A stretch of 54,013 nucleotides of DNA from the NCBI RefSeq assembly GCF_003332305.1, contig NZ_QOIO01000038.1:1-54013 (forward strand), given 5' to 3'. A program made the position numbers and the translations under genes. This document shows positions 8,737 through 18,040 of this stretch, piece by piece. Position 1 is the first letter of the stretch, and each line of letters opens with the position of its first letter. Origin of the DNA: Microvirga aerophila (GTDB taxonomy: Bacteria > Pseudomonadota > Alphaproteobacteria > Rhizobiales > Beijerinckiaceae). Below the pieces are notes generated by a model that worked only from the letters and a program-made list of their open reading frames with translations, searched no databases and was not told where the DNA came from.

Positions 8737-8782
8737 ACCGATAACTCTTGAACGCCGGGACCTGGATAAGGTGCGCTCCGGC

Positions 8783-9607
8783 CTACCCGCCCTTGACCGC
8801 GCCGGCTGTCAAGCCCGCCACGATCTGTCGCTGCGCCACGACAGTGAGCACGAGGACCGGCAAGGTTACGATGATCGCCGCCGCCGCCAGTGGACCCCAG
8901 CTCAGCTGCTCGAAGGACAGCATGTTGTAGACTGCAACCGGAAGGGTGCGGGTCTCCCGTCCGGCCAAGACGACGCCGAAGACGAAGTTATTCCACGAGA
9001 AGATCACCGCCAGAATAAACGCGACGGTGATGCCCGGTTTTGCGATAGGCAGGGCTACATGGCGAAACACCTCCCACCTGTTGGCTCCGTCAATCACGGC
9101 GGCCTCCTCGAGCTCAAGGGGCGTCGTCTCGAAGTAACCGATCATGATCCAGATGACGATCGGCACGGTGATGACGAGATGGGCGATGATCTGCGGCACG
9201 AGCGTTCCCATGAGGCCCAGCCACTGGAACAGGAGGAACAGTGGAATCAGGTAGGACAAGCCCGGGGTCATGCGAGCGATCAACACGACCACGGCCGCCT
9301 TGGTGGCCTTCATACGAGCGATACCGTAGCCTGCCGGAACTCCGATCAGGAGAGCAAGGCCAGTCGCAACCCCGGTGACGATCAGGCTGTTGATGAAGAA
9401 GAGTCCGAAACGGTTGGATTCGAACACGCCGGTGTAGTTCTTCCAGGCGAAGCGCTCAGGGATGAAGACCGGCGGATAGGCGGCGTTGTCGACCTCGAAT
9501 TTGAGCGAGAGCGAAATCATCCAAAGAAAGAACAGGATGGCGGGCGACACCAGCACCAGGGCGGCAAACCAGAGGCCCAGCGAATTGAGGAAACTTCTCG
9601 GGTTCAT
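8783..9607 (-). CDS. Carbohydrate ABC permease, MalG/UgpE type
   Basis: 274 residues from the ATG at 9607, which overlaps the upstream permease stop as ATGA; the open frame reaches 9631 but would lie inside the other gene. Six hydrophobic segments are present. The EAA loop, which docks the ATPase, is EEAAVIDGANRWEVFRHVALPIAKPG. It forms a heterodimeric channel with the next gene. The operon (binding protein, two permeases) has no ATPase gene, so it must borrow one made elsewhere in the genome. Confidence 0.9.
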   Translation of the reverse strand: MNPRSFLNSLGLWFAALVLVSPAILFFLWMISLSLKFEVDNAAYPPVFIPERFAWKNYTGVFESNRFGLFFINSLIVTGVATGLALLIGVPAGYGIARMKATKAAVVVLIARMTPGLSYLIPLFLLFQWLGLMGTLVPQIIAHLVITVPIVIWIMIGYFETTPLELEEAAVIDGANRWEVFRHVALPIAKPGITVAFILAVIFSWNNFVFGVVLAGRETRTLPVAVYNMLSFEQLSWGPLAAAAIIVTLPVLVLTVVAQRQIVAGLTAGAVKGG

Positions 9608-10542
9608 GGGCCACCTTGGAGGTCCATCCACTTCGTCCTCTGACGAAGGTGGAGCATCAGGAGCGACAGGGCGATCACGAGCGCGAAGAACACGACGGCG
9701 ATCGCCGATCCGTAGCCCACGTCGTAATAGGCGAAGGCGACGCTGTAGAGATAAAGGTTGATGGTTTCCGACGCCGTTCCGGGCCCACCCTGGGTGATGG
9801 CATAGATGATGTCGAAGCTTTTCAGGGCATCGATGGTGCGGATGATCACGGCAACCATGAGAAATGGCGCGATCATCGGCAGGGTAATGTACCGAAAGCG
9901 CTGGAACGCATTAGCCCCGTCGATCTCGGCGCTCTCATACGGCTCGGTTGGAATGGCTGCCAAGCCGCCCAGGACGATAAGCATGACGAGCGGCGTCCAC
10001 TGCCAGGTCTCGACCAACACCAGAGACGGGATCACCGTCCTGGGGCTGAAGACCCACTCCTGCGGTCCGATGCCGATGAACGACAGAAGGTAGTTCAGCA
10101 CGCCGAGCTGCGGATGGAACATCATGGTCCATACCAGAGCGATGGCCACAGGTGTCGCCATCATAGGCATGACGAACAACCCGCGCAGGACGCCTCTGAA
10201 CGGCAGGCGGGAGTTGAAGATCAGCGCGGCGAGCGTCCCGAAGAACAACGGGAGAATGACCGCCAGGAAGGTGTAGACCAGGGTATTGCCTATGGACGCG
10301 ATGAAGCGTGTATCCGACGCCAGCCGCGCGTAGTTGGCGAGGCCGGTAAAGTTACGCGCGCCCCCCACGGTCCATTCATGCATGCTCATCCAGACCGTGA
10401 AAACCCACGGAAAGACGATGACGGACCCGACCACCACCACCGCCGGGATGACGAACGGCCAGAAGGAGGTGCGACGGCCGGCGCCTTTGACGGGCGCCGG
10501 CTCCGTTACGGTTGTCACCTGCTGTTCAACGAGCGTGCCCAT
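9604..10542 (-). CDS. Carbohydrate ABC permease, MalF/UgpA type
   Basis: 312 residues. A short cytoplasmic N terminus is followed by six membrane segments starting FWPFVIPAVVVVGSVIVF. The ATPase-docking loop is ESAEIDGANAFQRFRYITLPMIAP and the family sequence DIIYAITQGGPG follows. It is partner of the downstream permease, with a 4-bp overlap, and follows the Tat-exported binding protein by 42 bp on the same strand. Confidence 0.92.
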   Translation of the reverse strand: MGTLVEQQVTTVTEPAPVKGAGRRTSFWPFVIPAVVVVGSVIVFPWVFTVWMSMHEWTVGGARNFTGLANYARLASDTRFIASIGNTLVYTFLAVILPLFFGTLAALIFNSRLPFRGVLRGLFVMPMMATPVAIALVWTMMFHPQLGVLNYLLSFIGIGPQEWVFSPRTVIPSLVLVETWQWTPLVMLIVLGGLAAIPTEPYESAEIDGANAFQRFRYITLPMIAPFLMVAVIIRTIDALKSFDIIYAITQGGPGTASETINLYLYSVAFAYYDVGYGSAIAVVFFALVIALSLLMLHLRQRTKWMDLQGGP

Positions 10543-10584
10543 GGGTGAACTCCACTGCGTTGCACCGCTTCAGACAAGGGATGA

Positions 10585-11919
10585 TCAAGCCTTCTCGCTC
10601 CGCTCGAGAACCGGCTTGAACTGTTCCGTGGCCTTCTTCATCTCGGCCGCCGGGTCCGCGCCGCCCAGCAAGTTGGTCAGGCCGATGCCGATGATGTCGC
10701 GGAACTCCGTTACAGGCTGGACGACCGGAAGGCCGAGCTTGCTGATCTTGCCGGATTCCACCACGGCGTCGATCCAGGCCGGCGGCATCTTCACGCCCTT
10801 GCGCACTTCCGGATCGTTCAGGATCGACTGGCGGAATGGAACGCCGCCACCGGCCTGCAGGAGGCGCGCGCCCATCATTTTCGAGATCGCCCACTGGCAG
10901 TAGAGGTAGGCTGCTTCCTTGTTCTTGCTGGTGGCGGTGACGCCAATTCCGTCGCCGAAGGTCGCGGAGGCCTGAGCTTTCGGGCCTCTCGGCATGACGC
11001 CGTAACCCACCTTTCCGACGACGCGGGACTTTTCCGGATCCTCCAGCGGAGGAGCAAAGCCAACGCCGTCGAGCCACATGCCGATCTTGCCCTGGAGGAA
11101 GGCGGACTGGCATTCCGACCAGTTGAAGCCGGCTACGCCCTGTGGCGAGGTCTTGGTGAGAAGGTGCTGGTAGAGTCGCGCGGCCTCAATGGCCTCCGGG
11201 GAGTCCGTCTTGAGATTGCCGTTGGCGTCCACCGGATCGACGCCGTAGCCGAGGAGGAAGCTCGTCCAGACGGGAACATTGGCGTTCTTCAGGCCACGCG
11301 CCACGAAGCCGTAGGTTCCTTCCTTCGGATCTGTAAGGGCTTCAGCCGCCTTCACCATTTCGTCAAATGTCTGCGGATAGGAGAGGCCTTTCTTGGCGAA
11401 GAGTTCCTTGTTCCAGTAGACCATCCAGTAATCGACGGAAAACGGCAGCGACAGCATCTGGCCTTGCGGGTTCTTGGCGTAGAGCAAACCGGCCTGCGCG
11501 AAGTCGCTCTCGGTGAGGCTGGCGTCCGTAAGGTCCGGGTTTTTCATGAATGCGCTGAGATCGGCGAGCCAGCCTGCCTTTTCGAACTGGCGCTTCTGCA
11601 CATGATAGCTCATGTGAATCACGTCGAAGCTCGGGCTTCCGGAGTTCAGCTCGATCACGGCCTTCTGGCGCTGTTGCTGTTCGGGCGTCTGCTCGGACGA
11701 GACCTGAATCCCCGTGAGTTCGGTAAACTCCTTCTCGTATTTCTGCAGCGTTTCGCCACGCGGGCTCTTGATGAGATTCACGCCGATCTTCGCACCGGCA
11801 TATTTCTTCCAGTTCACATCCGCGAGCGCCGGCATGGCGCCGCCGAGACTGTAGGCTGCCGTTGCGGCGGTGGTCGCAAGGAACATGCGGCGCGTGAGTG
11901 AACCTGCTGTTTCGGCCAT
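10585..11919 (-). CDS. Extracellular carbohydrate-binding protein (family 1) with Tat signal
   Basis: 444 residues. The N terminus has a twin-arginine signal, LTRRMFLATTAATAAYSLGG, ending near ALA-D at about residue 34, so the protein is probably folded before export. The mature part has the MalE-like pattern: KKYAGAKIGVNLIKSPRGETL, VIHMSYHVQKRQFEKAGWLADL, LPFSVDYWMVYWNKELF, GIGVTATSKNKEAAYLYCQW. It is the first gene of a minus-strand importer operon and is divergent from the aldolase-GntR-kinase operon, whose product probably degrades the imported compound. Confidence 0.9.
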   Translation of the reverse strand: MAETAGSLTRRMFLATTAATAAYSLGGAMPALADVNWKKYAGAKIGVNLIKSPRGETLQKYEKEFTELTGIQVSSEQTPEQQQRQKAVIELNSGSPSFDVIHMSYHVQKRQFEKAGWLADLSAFMKNPDLTDASLTESDFAQAGLLYAKNPQGQMLSLPFSVDYWMVYWNKELFAKKGLSYPQTFDEMVKAAEALTDPKEGTYGFVARGLKNANVPVWTSFLLGYGVDPVDANGNLKTDSPEAIEAARLYQHLLTKTSPQGVAGFNWSECQSAFLQGKIGMWLDGVGFAPPLEDPEKSRVVGKVGYGVMPRGPKAQASATFGDGIGVTATSKNKEAAYLYCQWAISKMMGARLLQAGGGVPFRQSILNDPEVRKGVKMPPAWIDAVVESGKISKLGLPVVQPVTEFRDIIGIGLTNLLGGADPAAEMKKATEQFKPVLERSEKA

Positions 11920-12060
11920 GATCGTCGTTCTCCCTGTTTCAATGTATCGACTTCTTGTGAGCCGTTTTCCATGCTTGCCATGGATTAAGCACCCTGTAAC
12001 ATGTCAGTGTCAACACAGCAGTTACTTTTGGTCAGCACTATCCTTTTATTGGAGACTCAC
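11920..12060. promoter_or_regulatory. Divergent promoter region with candidate GntR operator
   Basis: The 141-bp region separates the importer operon (minus) from the aldolase operon (plus). It contains GTGTCAACAC at 12007-12016 with arms GTGT/ACAC, and a wider pair GTAAC (11996-12000) and GTTAC (12021-12025) centred nearly on it. Short symmetric sites of this kind are typical for GntR-family repressors, and a GntR gene is second in the plus-strand operon. This is a candidate only. Confidence 0.35.
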
Positions 12061-12948
12061 TTGTCCCTCAGTTTCGGCATCAGCCCTGCTCTTGTCACGC
12101 CGTTTTCCGATGGAGGAGTGGACGTTCGGCGTTTGATCGATCACGCCCAGGACTGCCTTTCCCGCGGCTGCCGCACGGCAACAATTTTCGGCACCACGGG
12201 CGAAGGCCCGTCTGTCGGACCGATCGAACGAGATCGGGTAGCGGCTGAGCTCATCAGTCTCGGGATCCCATCGAAGCAGCTTGTGGAGGGCGTCATCGCA
12301 TGTTCGATAGAGGAAGCCGCCCACAGCACGAGCGCGGCACTGCGTCGTGGCGCACAGGCGGTTCTCCTTGCGCCGCCGTTCTATTTTCGGCCTGCGCCTG
12401 ACGAGGCAGTCTTCGAGTGGTTCGCAACGGTCTTCAAGGCCGTCGGGCGGGATCTTCGCGATGTTCTCCTCTATCACATTCCCGGCATGACCGGGGTGCC
12501 CCTGTCTCACACCGTTATCCGCCGTTTGGTTGCGGCTTTCCCAGGCGCCATCCGCGGCGTCAAGGACAGCGCCTGCAATGCCGACGAGACATTTGCGTTG
12601 ATCGAAGCTTTTCCCGATCTCAATATCCTCGTAGGCGACGAGACCTATCTCGGCCAGGCCTGTGCGGCTGGCGGCGCAGGGTCCATCTGCGGCGTTGCCA
12701 ATATCGTGCCCGAAGCCATCGTTACCCTGGCAGAGAATGGGCGCGACGATCCACACGTGGTGCGGCTGGTTCAGGAGATCACCAGCCACCCGGTCGTCCC
12801 GATGGTGAAGGCTCTCGTGGCGCATGTGCGTCAAGACCCCGCGTGGGCCATCGCGAGACCGCCATTGGCCACCATTGACGAGCAAACTGCTGCTCGCGTC
12901 GCCAAGCTCCTTGACCCCCTCCGCCCCTCTTCTAAGGCGGTCGCATGA
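12061..12948 (+). CDS. DapA-superfamily aldolase or lyase (dihydrodipicolinate synthase/KDG aldolase type)
   Basis: 295 residues. FGTTGEGPS is the pyruvate-carboxylate-binding motif, YHIPGMTG carries the catalytic Tyr, and RGVKDSACN the Schiff-base Lys; LVGDET follows. The frame is open from an ATG at 12001, but those 20 residues have no family counterpart and overlap the likely promoter, whereas TTG at 12061 is preceded by GGAGA at 12051-12055. Neighbours (GntR regulator, PfkB kinase, sugar importer) argue for cleavage of a 2-keto-3-deoxy sugar acid rather than lysine biosynthesis. It ends in a 4-bp overlap with the regulator gene. Confidence 0.88.
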   Translation: MSLSFGISPALVTPFSDGGVDVRRLIDHAQDCLSRGCRTATIFGTTGEGPSVGPIERDRVAAELISLGIPSKQLVEGVIACSIEEAAHSTSAALRRGAQAVLLAPPFYFRPAPDEAVFEWFATVFKAVGRDLRDVLLYHIPGMTGVPLSHTVIRRLVAAFPGAIRGVKDSACNADETFALIEAFPDLNILVGDETYLGQACAAGGAGSICGVANIVPEAIVTLAENGRDDPHVVRLVQEITSHPVVPMVKALVAHVRQDPAWAIARPPLATIDEQTAARVAKLLDPLRPSSKAVA

Positions 12949-13619
12949 TCTCGGCTCGCCGAGCGCCTCGCTCCGAGCCAAAACTGCGCGAGCAGGCCTA
13001 CGACGCGTTCACCTACCACCTGCTGCAAAGCGATATAAAGCCAGGGCAGTTTATCACTCAACGTGAACTCGTGGCCCTGACGGGTCAGCCCCTCGGAGCG
13101 ATCCGGGAGCTGATCCCAAGGCTCGAAGCAGAGGGGCTCATCGTCACGGTGCCGCGGCGTGGGTTGCAGGTTCTGCCCCTGGACATCAGCCTGATCCGGA
13201 ACGCGTTTCAGTTTCGTCTCATCCTCGAGCGCGAGGCGATTACGTCTTTTTGCCAAACCGCGAGCGATTCCAGGATCGAGCAGATCGAACTGGCGCATCG
13301 GGCGATCGTCACATCAGCCCAGGAAGGCCCAACAGAGGAAATCGTCGCCGAGGCCCAAAAGGTCGATCGGGAGTTTCATGAGGCCGTGATCGACGACCTC
13401 AACAACGAGATCATTTCGAAGGCTTACCGGGTCAATTGGATCAAGGTCCGCCTGATCCGTCAGAATGAAACAAGCATGGATAAGGATCTGGTGCTGCCAG
13501 TCATGCGCGAACACCTCGTCATCATCGCAGCTATCAAGGCGCGGGATGTCGTTGCCGCCACGGAGGCGGCTTCTGCCCATATCATGAACGCTCGGGCGCG
13601 AGCGCTCAGGATGGAATGA
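12945..13619 (+). CDS. GntR-family regulator, FCD (FadR) subgroup
   Basis: 224 residues. The winged helix at about 12-75 reads LREQAYDAFTYHLLQSDIKPGQFITQRELVALTGQPLGAIREL, then LEAEGLIVTVPRRGLQV. The C-terminal all-helical FCD domain has DREFHEAVI and REHLVIIAAIKARDVVAATEAASAHI, with His and Asp positions that bind a metal and an organic-acid ligand in this family. Translation is coupled to the aldolase (ATGA overlap) and to the kinase downstream (ATGA overlap). It probably represses this operon and the divergent importer until a pathway intermediate binds. Confidence 0.9.
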   Translation: MISARRAPRSEPKLREQAYDAFTYHLLQSDIKPGQFITQRELVALTGQPLGAIRELIPRLEAEGLIVTVPRRGLQVLPLDISLIRNAFQFRLILEREAITSFCQTASDSRIEQIELAHRAIVTSAQEGPTEEIVAEAQKVDREFHEAVIDDLNNEIISKAYRVNWIKVRLIRQNETSMDKDLVLPVMREHLVIIAAIKARDVVAATEAASAHIMNARARALRME

Positions 13620-14620
13620 CGGCAACCAGTCGAACTTCCACGATGACTAATGGAGATTTTGGGGCCGTGTCGATGCAGGACAAGCCTGTGATCTGTCTCG
13701 GATGCGCTTTCTGGGATACGATTTTCAAGATCGATCGCATTCCTTCACATGGCACGAAGGTGCTGCCCGAGAGGGTGGTTCAGGCCGCCTCCGGCATGGC
13801 GACCGCTGCCGCCATCACCATTGCACGCCTTGGCGGAACGGTCGAACTCTGGGCTCGTATAGGGGACGATGCGGAGGGCGATAGATTCCTTCACGACCTG
13901 TCCGGCGAACATGTCGGAAACGCCAACATCCGCAGAATTCCTGGGGCGCGCACAGCCTTCTCGACGATCCTGGTGGACAGCAGCGGGGAAAGGCTGGTGG
14001 TGCCCTACACCGATGCAGCTCTTGACGCCGATCCAAGCTGGCTTCCCCTGCACGAGATCGCGCATGCTAGCGCCGTGCTGGTGGATATGCGCTGGCCAGA
14101 GGGCGCAAGAGCCGTTCTGGGGGAGGCTCGCCGCCACGGGGTGCCGACCGTGGTCGATGCCGATGTTGCTCCACCGGCGGTGCTCAGAGAGTTGATCTCG
14201 CTGGCGGATCACGTGCTGTTCTCAGAACCCGCGCTGCTTTCTTTGACGACGTCCACAGCCCCCAAGGACGCATTGTTGCAGGTCGCAGCAGAGCTCGATG
14301 CGGACATCGTCGGTGTGACCCTTGGAGAACATGGGGCCTTGGTGTGGCAGCGCAGCGATGCACCTGTCGTGCGCACGTTCCCGTCCTTGCAAGTTCGCGC
14401 CGCGGACACCCTGAATGCCGGCGACGTCTGGCATGGGGCCTATGTGTACGGCCTGGTCAATGGCTGGGGATTATCGCGCTCCGTGCAAAGAGCCAACGTC
14501 GCAGCCGCCATGAAGTGCGAACACTTTGGCGGCCGGCACGGCGCACCGTCTCTTCCTCAATTGCTGGAGAGGAGCCGAGACCTGATGCCAGATGACATCG
14601 ATGTTCGGGCCCCGGACTGA
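13616..14620 (+). CDS. PfkB-family carbohydrate kinase
   Basis: 334 residues. VICLGCAFWDTIFKIDRIP is the family N-terminal strand and glycine motif. The second signature is ADTLNAGDVWHGAYVYGL, with the catalytic Asp in NAGD where most relatives have GAGD. The ATG at 13616 overlaps the regulator stop (ATGA). Family alignments would start near the internal ATG at 13673, so the first 19 residues may not be made. The role is phosphorylation of a sugar or keto-deoxy acid feeding the aldolase in the same operon; the order aldolase, regulator, kinase suggests a KDG-like route. Confidence 0.86.
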   Translation: MTATSRTSTMTNGDFGAVSMQDKPVICLGCAFWDTIFKIDRIPSHGTKVLPERVVQAASGMATAAAITIARLGGTVELWARIGDDAEGDRFLHDLSGEHVGNANIRRIPGARTAFSTILVDSSGERLVVPYTDAALDADPSWLPLHEIAHASAVLVDMRWPEGARAVLGEARRHGVPTVVDADVAPPAVLRELISLADHVLFSEPALLSLTTSTAPKDALLQVAAELDADIVGVTLGEHGALVWQRSDAPVVRTFPSLQVRAADTLNAGDVWHGAYVYGLVNGWGLSRSVQRANVAAAMKCEHFGGRHGAPSLPQLLERSRDLMPDDIDVRAPD

Positions 14621-14764
14621 CCTGGGCGGCTCCACCGGATCGCCTTGCGTTAAACTCTTAATGCCTGTTCAAGTGGGCCTTCCGGCGGCAACCCGTCGTC
14701 CCATGGGAAATCGCCATTGCGCTCTGCAAAGCGCCTGACAAATGATCAAGTAGGATTGCGACCT

Positions 14765-16075
14765 CTAAAACCGGTTTGGACGAAGAGAATCCAATTCTAT
14801 CGGCGGCGTGCGATTGCTGATCAGGTCAGATACAATATAGCCCGTGACCCCTCCGAGCGTTAAGCCGATGTGGCCATGTCCGAAAGCATAGATGATCCGC
14901 CGGTCGCGAGGCGACGGACCGATAACGGGCAGAGAGTCCGGCATGGAGGGGCGGAAACCAAGCCACTCTCTATCATGCCTTGACAAGCCGGGGATCAGCA
15001 TCTTGGCGACTTGGGAAATCGTGTTTGTCCGAACCGGACGAGGCGGCTGTCCAAGGCCGCCGAGTTCCACAGTTCCAGCGACCCGCAGCCCTTCCGACAG
15101 TGGTGTCATATAGAAGCCATGCTCGGGATAGCACGTGGGCGCAGAAAGGAGATGTCCCGCATCCGGAAAAAGCACATGATAGCCTCGCTCCGTATCGAGA
15201 CGGATCGAGTCGCCAACCGTCGCGGCCAAGCGCTTTGACCAAGCTCCTCCAGCAACGACAAGCCTATCGGCTTTGTGATGCGTACCGTCCACTTGAACAG
15301 AGACATCGTCGTTCTGTCGGGAGATCGAGCTTGCTTCTCCACGGATAAACTCGCCACCTCGGGCGAGGAACAACTGAGCCAAATCCAACATGTACTGGTA
15401 GGGAGTATCGATGTGGTAGGCGTCTGAAAATACCAGCCCTCGCTGGTAGATGGGAGCCAGATTCGGCTCGCGCTCTCGGATCGCGGATGCGTCCAGGACT
15501 TCCATACGAACTCCCTCCCGTTCACGCAACAACATATCATTGGTCGCGGCTTGGAAGCTCTGCTCTGATTTATAGAGATATAAAGATCCGTTCCGCTGAA
15601 GCAGCCGGATCGATCCCGCTTCCTCCATCAGAGGAGCGTTCCCCGCTTCTGCAAGACGCAGCAATTGTCCAAGGACTCTCACGATCCGATCGACCTCCAA
15701 GGGTGTGCTGGATCGGAGAAAGGACATGAGCCATGGCATGAGTTTGGGCAGGTCCCGCCAGAAGAGAGCCAATGGGCTCTTGCGATCGATGAGCATCTTG
15801 GGAACGCCTGCAATCACGCCCGGCATGGCAACCGGCAGGCAGGCTCCCAATGCCACCGTGCATGCATTTCCGAAACTGCACGCATGGGTGTAGGGCTGCC
15901 CCGGCAGGGGAGGTCCGCGATCAATGACCCTGACTTGATGGCCTGCACGCTGCAACCAGAGTGCTGATGAAAGTCCAACGACCCCGGCACCGATGACGAT
16001 CACGTTCAGACGCTCGGCTTCTGGAACAGGAATCATCGGCGGGAGGGATTCACGCGGCGTCATCTTGCTTTTCAC
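14765..16075 (-). CDS. FAD-dependent D-amino-acid dehydrogenase-like oxidoreductase (DadA family)
   Basis: 436 residues. LNVIVIGAGVVGLSSALWLQRAGHQVRVIDRG is the FAD-binding Rossmann motif. The C-terminal YAFGHGHIGLTLGGVTGYIVSDLI is the DAO-type closing motif, and WLGFRPSMPDSLPVIGPSP precedes it as in DadA. An internal ATG at 16036 is a possible later start. DadA enzymes oxidise D-amino acids to keto acids and pass electrons to the respiratory chain. The gene is divergent from a DapF-like racemase and amino-acid importer, so a shared D-amino-acid or opine-like substrate is likely. The intergenic 16076-16368 should hold both promoters. Confidence 0.85.
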   Translation of the reverse strand: MKSKMTPRESLPPMIPVPEAERLNVIVIGAGVVGLSSALWLQRAGHQVRVIDRGPPLPGQPYTHACSFGNACTVALGACLPVAMPGVIAGVPKMLIDRKSPLALFWRDLPKLMPWLMSFLRSSTPLEVDRIVRVLGQLLRLAEAGNAPLMEEAGSIRLLQRNGSLYLYKSEQSFQAATNDMLLREREGVRMEVLDASAIREREPNLAPIYQRGLVFSDAYHIDTPYQYMLDLAQLFLARGGEFIRGEASSISRQNDDVSVQVDGTHHKADRLVVAGGAWSKRLAATVGDSIRLDTERGYHVLFPDAGHLLSAPTCYPEHGFYMTPLSEGLRVAGTVELGGLGQPPRPVRTNTISQVAKMLIPGLSRHDREWLGFRPSMPDSLPVIGPSPRDRRIIYAFGHGHIGLTLGGVTGYIVSDLISNRTPPIELDSLRPNRF

Positions 16076-16368
16076 TACAGGTTGATGAGAAGGCGGTTTT
16101 CAGATCGGTCAGCATAAATCGGGATCGTAGTCAGGGGCAGCCACGACTTTGACAGGTGGATAAAGTGGCAAGTCTTGGCGAAGATTGTTACTATCGAACG
16201 TTTCCAGGCAAGCCTGTCCCATATCCCGTCTTGCGATGGAGCAACAGGAGCCGTTATGCCAACTATTGTCTAGGTGGCAAGGAAAACCCCTGGATTGACT
16301 TGTCCTTGTGTGGAAACCAGTGTTCGAATTCCTGTTGGGGACGGGCGGGTTTGTCTTCCTCTCGTCCT

Positions 16369-17235
16369 ATGGAGTACACTGCCTTGCCTGTCTTCCCTGC
16401 TGGACGCCCGTTCTTGAAAATGCATGGCCTTGGCAACGATTTCGTCGTTATTGACGGCCGCGATGAGCCATTTCAGCCCACGCAGGAGGAAATCCGTTGG
16501 ATCTGCGATCGCCATGTCGGCGTCGGCGCAGACCAGTTGCTGGTGATCGAAAGGGTAGTGGCAACAGGCGCCGATGCCCGAATGCGGATCTACAACGTCG
16601 ACGGCGCTGAAGCCCAAACATGCCTGAATGCAACCCGGTGCGTCGCATGGCTCCTGCTGCACGACAGTAGCAACGATCGTCTGGTCCTGGAAACCCTTGG
16701 AGGACTGATCGAAGCCACCCGCGTCGGCGAGCATGATGTCGCCCTGGGCCTGCCAGCCCCTAAATGGGACTGGCAAAGCATCCCCCTTGCGTCCGCGGCC
16801 GATACCCTCGCCATTGATCTCGCGTCAGGTCCTCTCGCGCAGCCCACGGCGGTGAATGTCGGCAATCCGCACCTCGTCTGCTTCGTCGCAAGCCGTGATG
16901 CGATTGATGTGCCGCGCTGGGCTCCGGCGATCCAGAACGATCCCATCCTCCCAGAGGGAGCCAATGTGGGTGTCGCAGAGATGGCAGCCCCGGACCTGAT
17001 CCGCCTGGTGGTTTGGGAGCGCCCCGGCATCCTCACCCGCGCCTGCGGCAGCGGAGCCTGCGCAGCCGTACTTTCGGCTCGACGCCGCGGACTCACGCGT
17101 GAGGACCGGATTAAGGTGGACATGCCTGGGGGACAATTGCAAATCGAGGTTCATGATGATGAGAGCGTTACGCTCATCGGCGCGGCGGCCGTCGCATTCT
17201 CCGGCCGGCTTCCGACCGACCTGAAAGTAGCATGA
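16369..17235 (+). CDS. DapF-like amino-acid racemase/epimerase (divergent)
   Basis: 288 residues from the ATG at 16369; the frame is open from 16156, but those residues are not family-like and lie in the promoter region. [29 protein letters not shown] and [10 protein letters not shown] are clear DapF blocks. The two thiol catalysts are present: Cys85 in TCLNATRC and Cys226 in [11 protein letters not shown]. But CGNGAR has become CLNATR, and the GxGET loop before the second Cys has become PGILT, so the active-site mouth differs from lysine-pathway enzymes. It overlaps the ATPase gene by 4 bp and sits in an amino-acid importer operon rather than with lysine genes. A racemase for another amino acid is therefore likelier than biosynthetic DapF. 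Confidence 0.8.
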   Translation: MEYTALPVFPAGRPFLKMHGLGNDFVVIDGRDEPFQPTQEEIRWICDRHVGVGADQLLVIERVVATGADARMRIYNVDGAEAQTCLNATRCVAWLLLHDSSNDRLVLETLGGLIEATRVGEHDVALGLPAPKWDWQSIPLASAADTLAIDLASGPLAQPTAVNVGNPHLVCFVASRDAIDVPRWAPAIQNDPILPEGANVGVAEMAAPDLIRLVVWERPGILTRACGSGACAAVLSARRRGLTREDRIKVDMPGGQLQIEVHDDESVTLIGAAAVAFSGRLPTDLKVA

Positions 17236-17990
17236 TGACCGCTAACCCCATTGTTGTTGTTGACCAGGTTTCCAAGACATTTCGGTCCGCCCATGGGCGT
17301 GGAGAGCATCGCGCCCTCGATAACGTATCTCTGTCCATCGAACCGGGGCAGGTGCTCGTCGTTATCGGCCCGTCGGGTTCCGGCAAAAGCACTCTGTTGC
17401 GCACCCTGAACGCATTGGAGAGCTTCGACACCGGCCGCATCATCATCGACGGCGTCTCTCTGAGCGACAAGAAGACGGATCTCAACCGCCTCCGGGCCGA
17501 GATCGGAATGGTGTTCCAGCACTTCAACCTGTTCCAGCACAAGACAGCGCTGGACAACGTCGTGCTGCCTCAGATGGTCGTACGCAAGCGCTCCCGCGCT
17601 GAGGCAGTCGCCCGGTCGCGCGAACTGCTGGCCAAGGTCGGCATTGCGGATCGCGCCAGCCACTATCCGAGCCAGCTGTCTGGCGGTCAGCAGCAGCGCG
17701 TTGCGATTGCCCGCGCACTCGCCATGGATCCGAAGATCATGCTGTTCGACGAGGCGACATCGGCCCTCGATCCGGAAATGGTTGGCGGCATTCTGGATCT
17801 CATGCGCAAGTTGGCCGCGGAGGGAATGACAATGGCGGTCGTGACGCACGAAATGGGCTTCGCCCGCGAGGTCGCTGATCGCATCGTCTTCATGGACGAG
17901 GGACGAATTGTTGAAGAGGGTGAGCCCGGCCCCTTTTTCGAATCACCGTCCCACGAGAGAACCCGGGCATTCCTAGACCAGATCCTCTAG
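17232..17990 (+). CDS. Polar amino-acid ABC importer ATP-binding protein (GlnQ/HisP type)
   Basis: 252 residues. Walker A is GPSGSGKST, the Q-loop [17 protein letters not shown], the signature [17 protein letters not shown], Walker [17 protein letters not shown], and the switch [15 protein letters not shown]; all are typical of the PAAT family. Its ATG overlaps the racemase stop (ATGA), so importer and racemase are made together. It powers uptake through the two permeases at 18.9-20.3 kb. Confidence 0.93.
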   Translation: MMTANPIVVVDQVSKTFRSAHGRGEHRALDNVSLSIEPGQVLVVIGPSGSGKSTLLRTLNALESFDTGRIIIDGVSLSDKKTDLNRLRAEIGMVFQHFNLFQHKTALDNVVLPQMVVRKRSRAEAVARSRELLAKVGIADRASHYPSQLSGGQQQRVAIARALAMDPKIMLFDEATSALDPEMVGGILDLMRKLAAEGMTMAVVTHEMGFAREVADRIVFMDEGRIVEEGEPGPFFESPSHERTRAFLDQIL

Positions 17991-18040
17991 GCCACCAGCT
18001 CCGGAGGAACACGCCAAATGACAACCAGGAGGGAAACCAG

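Noticed and set aside
8723..10548. Two long plus-strand frames rich in His, Arg, Asp and Gln
   Set aside because: Antisense images of the two ABC permeases; composition is typical of reverse-strand shadows.
16156..16368. N-terminal extension of the DapF-like frame
   Set aside because: The 71 residues have no counterpart in DapF proteins and lie where the divergent promoters must be.
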